NCBI GenBank assembly: GCA_017592665.1
Contig: JAGFNW010000004.1
Location: 1 to 64,000 of the forward strand
DNA length: 64,000 nt
Direction of reading: 5' to 3'
Source: Streptosporangiaceae bacterium NEAU-GS5
GTDB lineage: Bacteria; Actinomycetota; Actinomycetes; Streptosporangiales; Streptosporangiaceae
Shown: positions 61,136-64,000 of the stretch, one piece after another
Layout: every line of letters starts with the position of its first letter
How positions within the stretch are numbered: position 1 is the stretch's first letter
Position numbers and translations under genes: made by a program
Notes under the pieces: model-generated
What the model was told of the DNA's origin: nothing
The model's database searches: none
Seen by the model: the letters and a program-made list of their open reading frames with translations, nothing else

Positions 61136-61203
61136 CTCCCACGGGCCGCGAGCCCCGCTCGTCGCGGGCCGGGGATCGTCGAACGCGAGGATAGGGTTTG
61201 CTC

Positions 61204-61614
61204 GTGACGACGTTCCGGATCAGCGAGGCCGCATCGCTGCTCGGAGTGAGCGCGGACACCGCGCGCCGCTGGGTCGACGCCGGCCGGCTCGCCGCCAACC
61301 GCGACGAGAACGGCCACCGGGTCGTCGACGGCGCGGATCTGGCGGCCTTCGCGCGTGCCCAGGTCGTCGCCGCCGACGCCCCCGGCCATTCTTCGGCCCG
61401 AAACCGGCTCAGGGGCATCGTGACCGAGGTGGTGAAAGACGCGGTGATGGCCCAGGTGGAGATCGCCGCAGGCCCCTTCCGCGTGGTGTCCCTGCTGAGC
61501 CGTCAGGCGGTCGACGAGCTGGGCCTCGAGGTCGGCGTGGTCGCGGACGCGGTGATCAAGTCGACCAACGTCGTGGTGGAGGTGCCCGGTCAGGCGCGCG
61601 GCGCCGGACAGTGA
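61204..61614 (+). CDS. HTH-Mop molybdate-responsive regulator
   Basis: 136 aa from the GTG at 61204 (AGGG 7 bases upstream). A MerR/excisionase-type helix-turn-helix (RISEAASLLGVSADTARRWV, about 4-50) is fused to one Mop/TOBE domain (NRLRGIVTEVVKDAVMAQVE, VVADAVIKSTNVVVEV; about 65-130). It should sense molybdate and control mod or molybdoenzyme genes, an alternative to ModE. The 3' end overlaps the opposite Mo-oxidoreductase gene by 25 bases. Confidence 0.9.
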   Translation: MTTFRISEAASLLGVSADTARRWVDAGRLAANRDENGHRVVDGADLAAFARAQVVAADAPGHSSARNRLRGIVTEVVKDAVMAQVEIAAGPFRVVSLLSRQAVDELGLEVGVVADAVIKSTNVVVEVPGQARGAGQ

Positions 61615-62075
61615 ATCAGGTGGTCGGCGGCCCACACGCGGATCTCGCTGACCTGGCTGATGTGCCGCCCGCCGCATCGGTCGCCGGGAACGACCAGGTA
61701 GGGGCCTTCGTCGTCGAGGTCGCGGCCGTCCATGCGGGTGCCGAGCACGGCGTGCGTGTCGGCGAACTCGGGATCGATCTCGCCCCACGACAGCACCGCC
61801 TGGTGGCCGTCCTGCCCGAGCGCCGCGATCAGGAACCGCAGGCGATCCTTGCGCTCGCCCGGATCGAAGAGCGGCCCGGCCGTACGGATCACTTCGACCA
61901 GCAGCGGCCCGACGAACACGTGCCGGCGCAACCCTGTGCGGCGGCATTGGAAGGTGGCCTCCACTTCCCGGGCCGGCAGCGCGCGCAGCGCGTCGACGCT
62001 GAACACGACCGGTGCGAGGAGGTCTCCCGACAGCCGCACCTGGCAAGCGTGGAGATCCGCCGTAACAGGCTTCAT
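61590..62075 (-). CDS. Small molybdopterin-oxidoreductase-domain protein
   Basis: 161 aa. It resembles a trimmed sulfite-oxidase/YedY-type molybdopterin domain: FSVDALRALPAREVEATFQC (Cys as possible Mo ligand), FVGPLLVEVIRTAGPL, EGPYLVVPGDRCGGRHISQV and SEIRVWA. Full-length family members are about 200-400 aa and carry a Tat signal; this has neither, so it may be cytosolic and possibly cofactor-binding only. The neighbouring mod genes support a molybdenum link. Confidence 0.8.
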   Translation of the reverse strand: MKPVTADLHACQVRLSGDLLAPVVFSVDALRALPAREVEATFQCRRTGLRRHVFVGPLLVEVIRTAGPLFDPGERKDRLRFLIAALGQDGHQAVLSWGEIDPEFADTHAVLGTRMDGRDLDDEGPYLVVPGDRCGGRHISQVSEIRVWAADHLIHCPAPRA

Positions 62076-62178
62076 GCGTCCTCCCTCCCGGCTTGAAAAT
62101 ACCCCCTCTTTACTGAGTTTCTACGCGCATATTCCAGGTGAAGTCCGCGATTTTGGTCGCAGATGCGCTCAGATGCGT

Positions 62179-63210
62179 TCAGGCGGGATAGGCGCGGGTC
62201 TCTGTGGCCTTGACCGACGCCCAGATCCGCTGGCCGGGGGTCAGGTCGAGGTCGGCCACCGCGGCCGGTGTGACGTCGGCGGCGACCGCGATCGCGCCGC
62301 CCAGGTGCACGCGAATATTGTCGCCGTGCCGTTCGATGCCCTCGATGTGGGCCTGCCAGAGATTGCGCGGGCTGCCGTCGGGCCGGGAGCGGTAAAGCGC
62401 GACGGCCGCGGGCGGAAACGCGATCAGCGCTGGGCCATCGATTTCGTCGTTCACGTGGAAGTCGATCCCGTCCACGGAGACCTGACGGCCGGTGGCCGTG
62501 CCCTTGTAGAGGTTGAGCCCGACCAGCCGGGCCACGTACTCGGTGCGCGGGCGGCGTGCCACGTCGGCCGGCGCGCCCTCTTGGACGACCGATCCGCCTT
62601 CGATGACGACCAGCCGGTCGGCGAGGACCATGGCGTCGAGGGGGTCGTGCGTGACCAGCACGGTCGCACCGCCGAAATCGGACAGGTGACGGCGGAGCTG
62701 AGAGCGGATCTCGAGCCGCGTGTGGGCGTCCAGCGCGGCGAGCGGCTCGTCCAGCAGCAGCAGCCGCGGCTCGACGGCCAGTGCTCGCGCCAGCGCCACC
62801 CGCTGCGCCTGGCCGCCGGACAGCTGCCGCGGCTTGGCGGCCGTGTGGTCGGCCAGTCCGACCCGCTCCAGCCAGACCTTCGCCGTACGGCGAGCCTCGG
62901 CCTTGGCCACGCCGTGACAGCGAGGACCGAACGCCACGTTGTCGAGCGCGGACAGGTGGGGGAACAGCAGATAGTCCTGGAAGACCACGCCGATAGGACG
63001 CCGCTCGGACGGCAGCGCATCCAACGATCGGCCGTCCAGGGTGATCTGGCCGTTGGTGAGCGGTGTGAGCCCGGCCAGGGCGCGCAGCGCCGTCGTCTTG
63101 CCCGCGCCGTTGGGGCCGAGCAGGGCCAGCACCTGCCCGGGTTCGACGTCGAAGGCCACGTCGAGCCGGAACCTCGGGCGTACCACGGACAACCGGGCGG
63201 ACAGGCTCAC
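62179..63210 (-). CDS. modC: Molybdate ABC transporter ATP-binding protein ModC
   Basis: 343 aa from the GTG at 63210, which overlaps the modB stop by 4 bases; the longer frame is a shadow. Walker A LLGPNGAGKTTA, signature LSGGQAQRVALARAL, Walker B LLLLDEPLAALD and the H-loop VLVTHDP are intact. The C-terminal part (about 225-343) is a Mop-like TOBE domain. It energises molybdate (or tungstate) uptake with ModB and an unseen ModA. Confidence 0.95.
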   Translation of the reverse strand: MSLSARLSVVRPRFRLDVAFDVEPGQVLALLGPNGAGKTTALRALAGLTPLTNGQITLDGRSLDALPSERRPIGVVFQDYLLFPHLSALDNVAFGPRCHGVAKAEARRTAKVWLERVGLADHTAAKPRQLSGGQAQRVALARALAVEPRLLLLDEPLAALDAHTRLEIRSQLRRHLSDFGGATVLVTHDPLDAMVLADRLVVIEGGSVVQEGAPADVARRPRTEYVARLVGLNLYKGTATGRQVSVDGIDFHVNDEIDGPALIAFPPAAVALYRSRPDGSPRNLWQAHIEGIERHGDNIRVHLGGAIAVAADVTPAAVADLDLTPGQRIWASVKATETRAYPA

Positions 63211-64000
63211 GCCGCGCTCCCCGCGCTCACCCAGCGGTCGCGCAGGCTGGCGAGGATCACGACCGAGACGACCAGCAGGACCAGGCTGAGCACGATCGCC
63301 GAGTCCGGATCGGTCTCCAGGGCGAGATAGACGGCGAGCGGCATGGTCTGGGTGCGGCCCGGGAAGTTGCCGGCGAAGGTGATCGTCGCGCCGAACTCGC
63401 CCAGGGCTCGCGCCCAGCACAGTACGGCCCCGGCCACGATCCCCGGCGCGACCAGCGGGACCGTGACCCGCCGGAAGACGGTCCAGCGCGAGGCGCCGAG
63501 GGTCGCGGCGGCCTCCTCGAAGCGGAGGTCGGCCGCGCGGAGCGCCCCCTCGACGCTGATGACCAGGAACGGCATGGCCACGAACGCTTCGGCCACGACC
63601 ACCCCGGCCGTGGTGAACGGCAGCGAGATGCCGAACGCGGACTCCAGCCACTGGCCGACCAGTCCGCGCCGGCCGAGGACCAGCAGCAGCGCCACGCCGC
63701 CCACTACCGGCGGCAGGACGAGCGGGATGGTGACCAATGCCCGCACGAGGCTGCGCCCGGGAAAGGAGACCCGGGCGAGCAGCCACGCGAGCGGCACCCC
63801 AAGGAGCAGGCTCACCGCGGTCGCCACGGTCGCCGTGAACAGCGACAGCCGCAGCGCGTCGAGCACGTGCGGCGCGGTCAGCCGTTCGGGCAACGTCGTC
63901 CACGGCGCCCGGACCAGCAGGCCCGCGAGCGGCAGCACGAGGAAGGCCATGCCGAGCAACGCGGGCGCCAGCAGCACCCACGGCGCGCGTGTCAGGCCCG
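63207..64000 (-). CDS. modB: Molybdate ABC transporter permease ModB, N-terminus beyond window
   Basis: At least 256 residues. The frame remains open to the window edge (upstream reading LTRAPWVLLAPALLGMAF fits the usual start region), so the true start lies outside. About five to six transmembrane helices and the EAA loop EEAAATLGASRWTVFRRVTV identify a ModB-type permease, with GEFGATITFAGNFPGRTQTM near the C-terminus. It is coupled to modC by GTGA; modA is presumably further upstream. Confidence 0.95.
   Translation of the reverse strand, partial: GLTRAPWVLLAPALLGMAFLVLPLAGLLVRAPWTTLPERLTAPHVLDALRLSLFTATVATAVSLLLGVPLAWLLARVSFPGRSLVRALVTIPLVLPPVVGGVALLLVLGRRGLVGQWLESAFGISLPFTTAGVVVAEAFVAMPFLVISVEGALRAADLRFEEAAATLGASRWTVFRRVTVPLVAPGIVAGAVLCWARALGEFGATITFAGNFPGRTQTMPLAVYLALETDPDSAIVLSLVLLVVSVVILASLRDRWVSAGSAA

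Noticed and set aside
62179-63981. Single 600-aa fusion on the minus strand covering the modC region and upstream
   Set aside because: The first ~257 residues are an Arg/Gly/Pro-rich shadow of modB; modC starts at the GTG at 63210.

Overview
The window is high-GC DNA with GTG/TTG starts, frequent 4-base ATGA/GTGA gene overlaps, an ECF41 sigma factor, SARP and DUF1206/DUF4184/DUF6461/DUF6881-type genes. This points to a filamentous actinomycete, and the habitual GTA-CGG codon pairs make me favour a Streptosporangiales-like host such as Nonomuraea (inference).

1-11 kb is a decayed accessory zone. It holds an IS110 transposase remnant, a tRNA 3'-end fragment that looks like an att site, a frameshifted tyrosine integrase, a truncated XRE gene, a second integrase relic, and a graveyard of toxin/immunity-like genes (an RHS fragment overlapping a DUF6881 gene, plus orphan genes). 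Intact genes within it include a secreted PHB-depolymerase-type esterase with a ricin lectin, a VOC protein, a two-component system and a ClpN-domain protein.

11-27 kb holds a tandem peptidoglycan-binding-like protein, a secreted GH15 enzyme, a very large secreted protein with a NucA/NucB nuclease tip followed by a DUF6461 gene (toxin-immunity layout), glutamate decarboxylase, a HAL-like lyase lacking the Ala-Ser-Gly of the MIO cofactor, a cupin, a hydrolase, SigJ and a SpoU methyltransferase.

27-39.4 kb is a defence island. Facing right are a MORC/MutL-type GHKL ATPase, a PD-(D/E)XK (DUF4420-like) nuclease, a Z1 ATPase and a C5-cytosine methyltransferase. Facing left are an XRE-GHKL fusion, an unknown protein, a DUF6339-like protein and a second C5-methyltransferase whose catalytic Cys is Ser. 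A Vsr nuclease lies beyond. Both blocks are translationally coupled and converge on the two methyltransferases.

39.5-49.4 kb carries a lectin-tailed SGNH esterase and then a RiPP cluster: large SARP regulator, 48-aa precursor with a double-Gly leader and an 18-aa Ser/Thr/Cys/Asp core, ATP-grasp ligase, PpiC-related maturation protein and C39 peptidase-ABC exporter. It looks like a graspetide-type pathway with an unusual CxxC core.

49.4-64 kb is mostly ordinary: a mycothiol-dependent-type enzyme, a CE3-like esterase with CBM2, an aldo/keto reductase, DUF1206, phospholipase D-like, two PAP2 phosphatases and a diacylglycerol-kinase-like protein (a lipid-metabolism group), GNAT, PhyH, a membrane spermidine-synthase-like protein, and a molybdenum block (Mop protein, HTH-Mop regulator, small Mo-oxidoreductase domain, ModC, and ModB running off the right edge).
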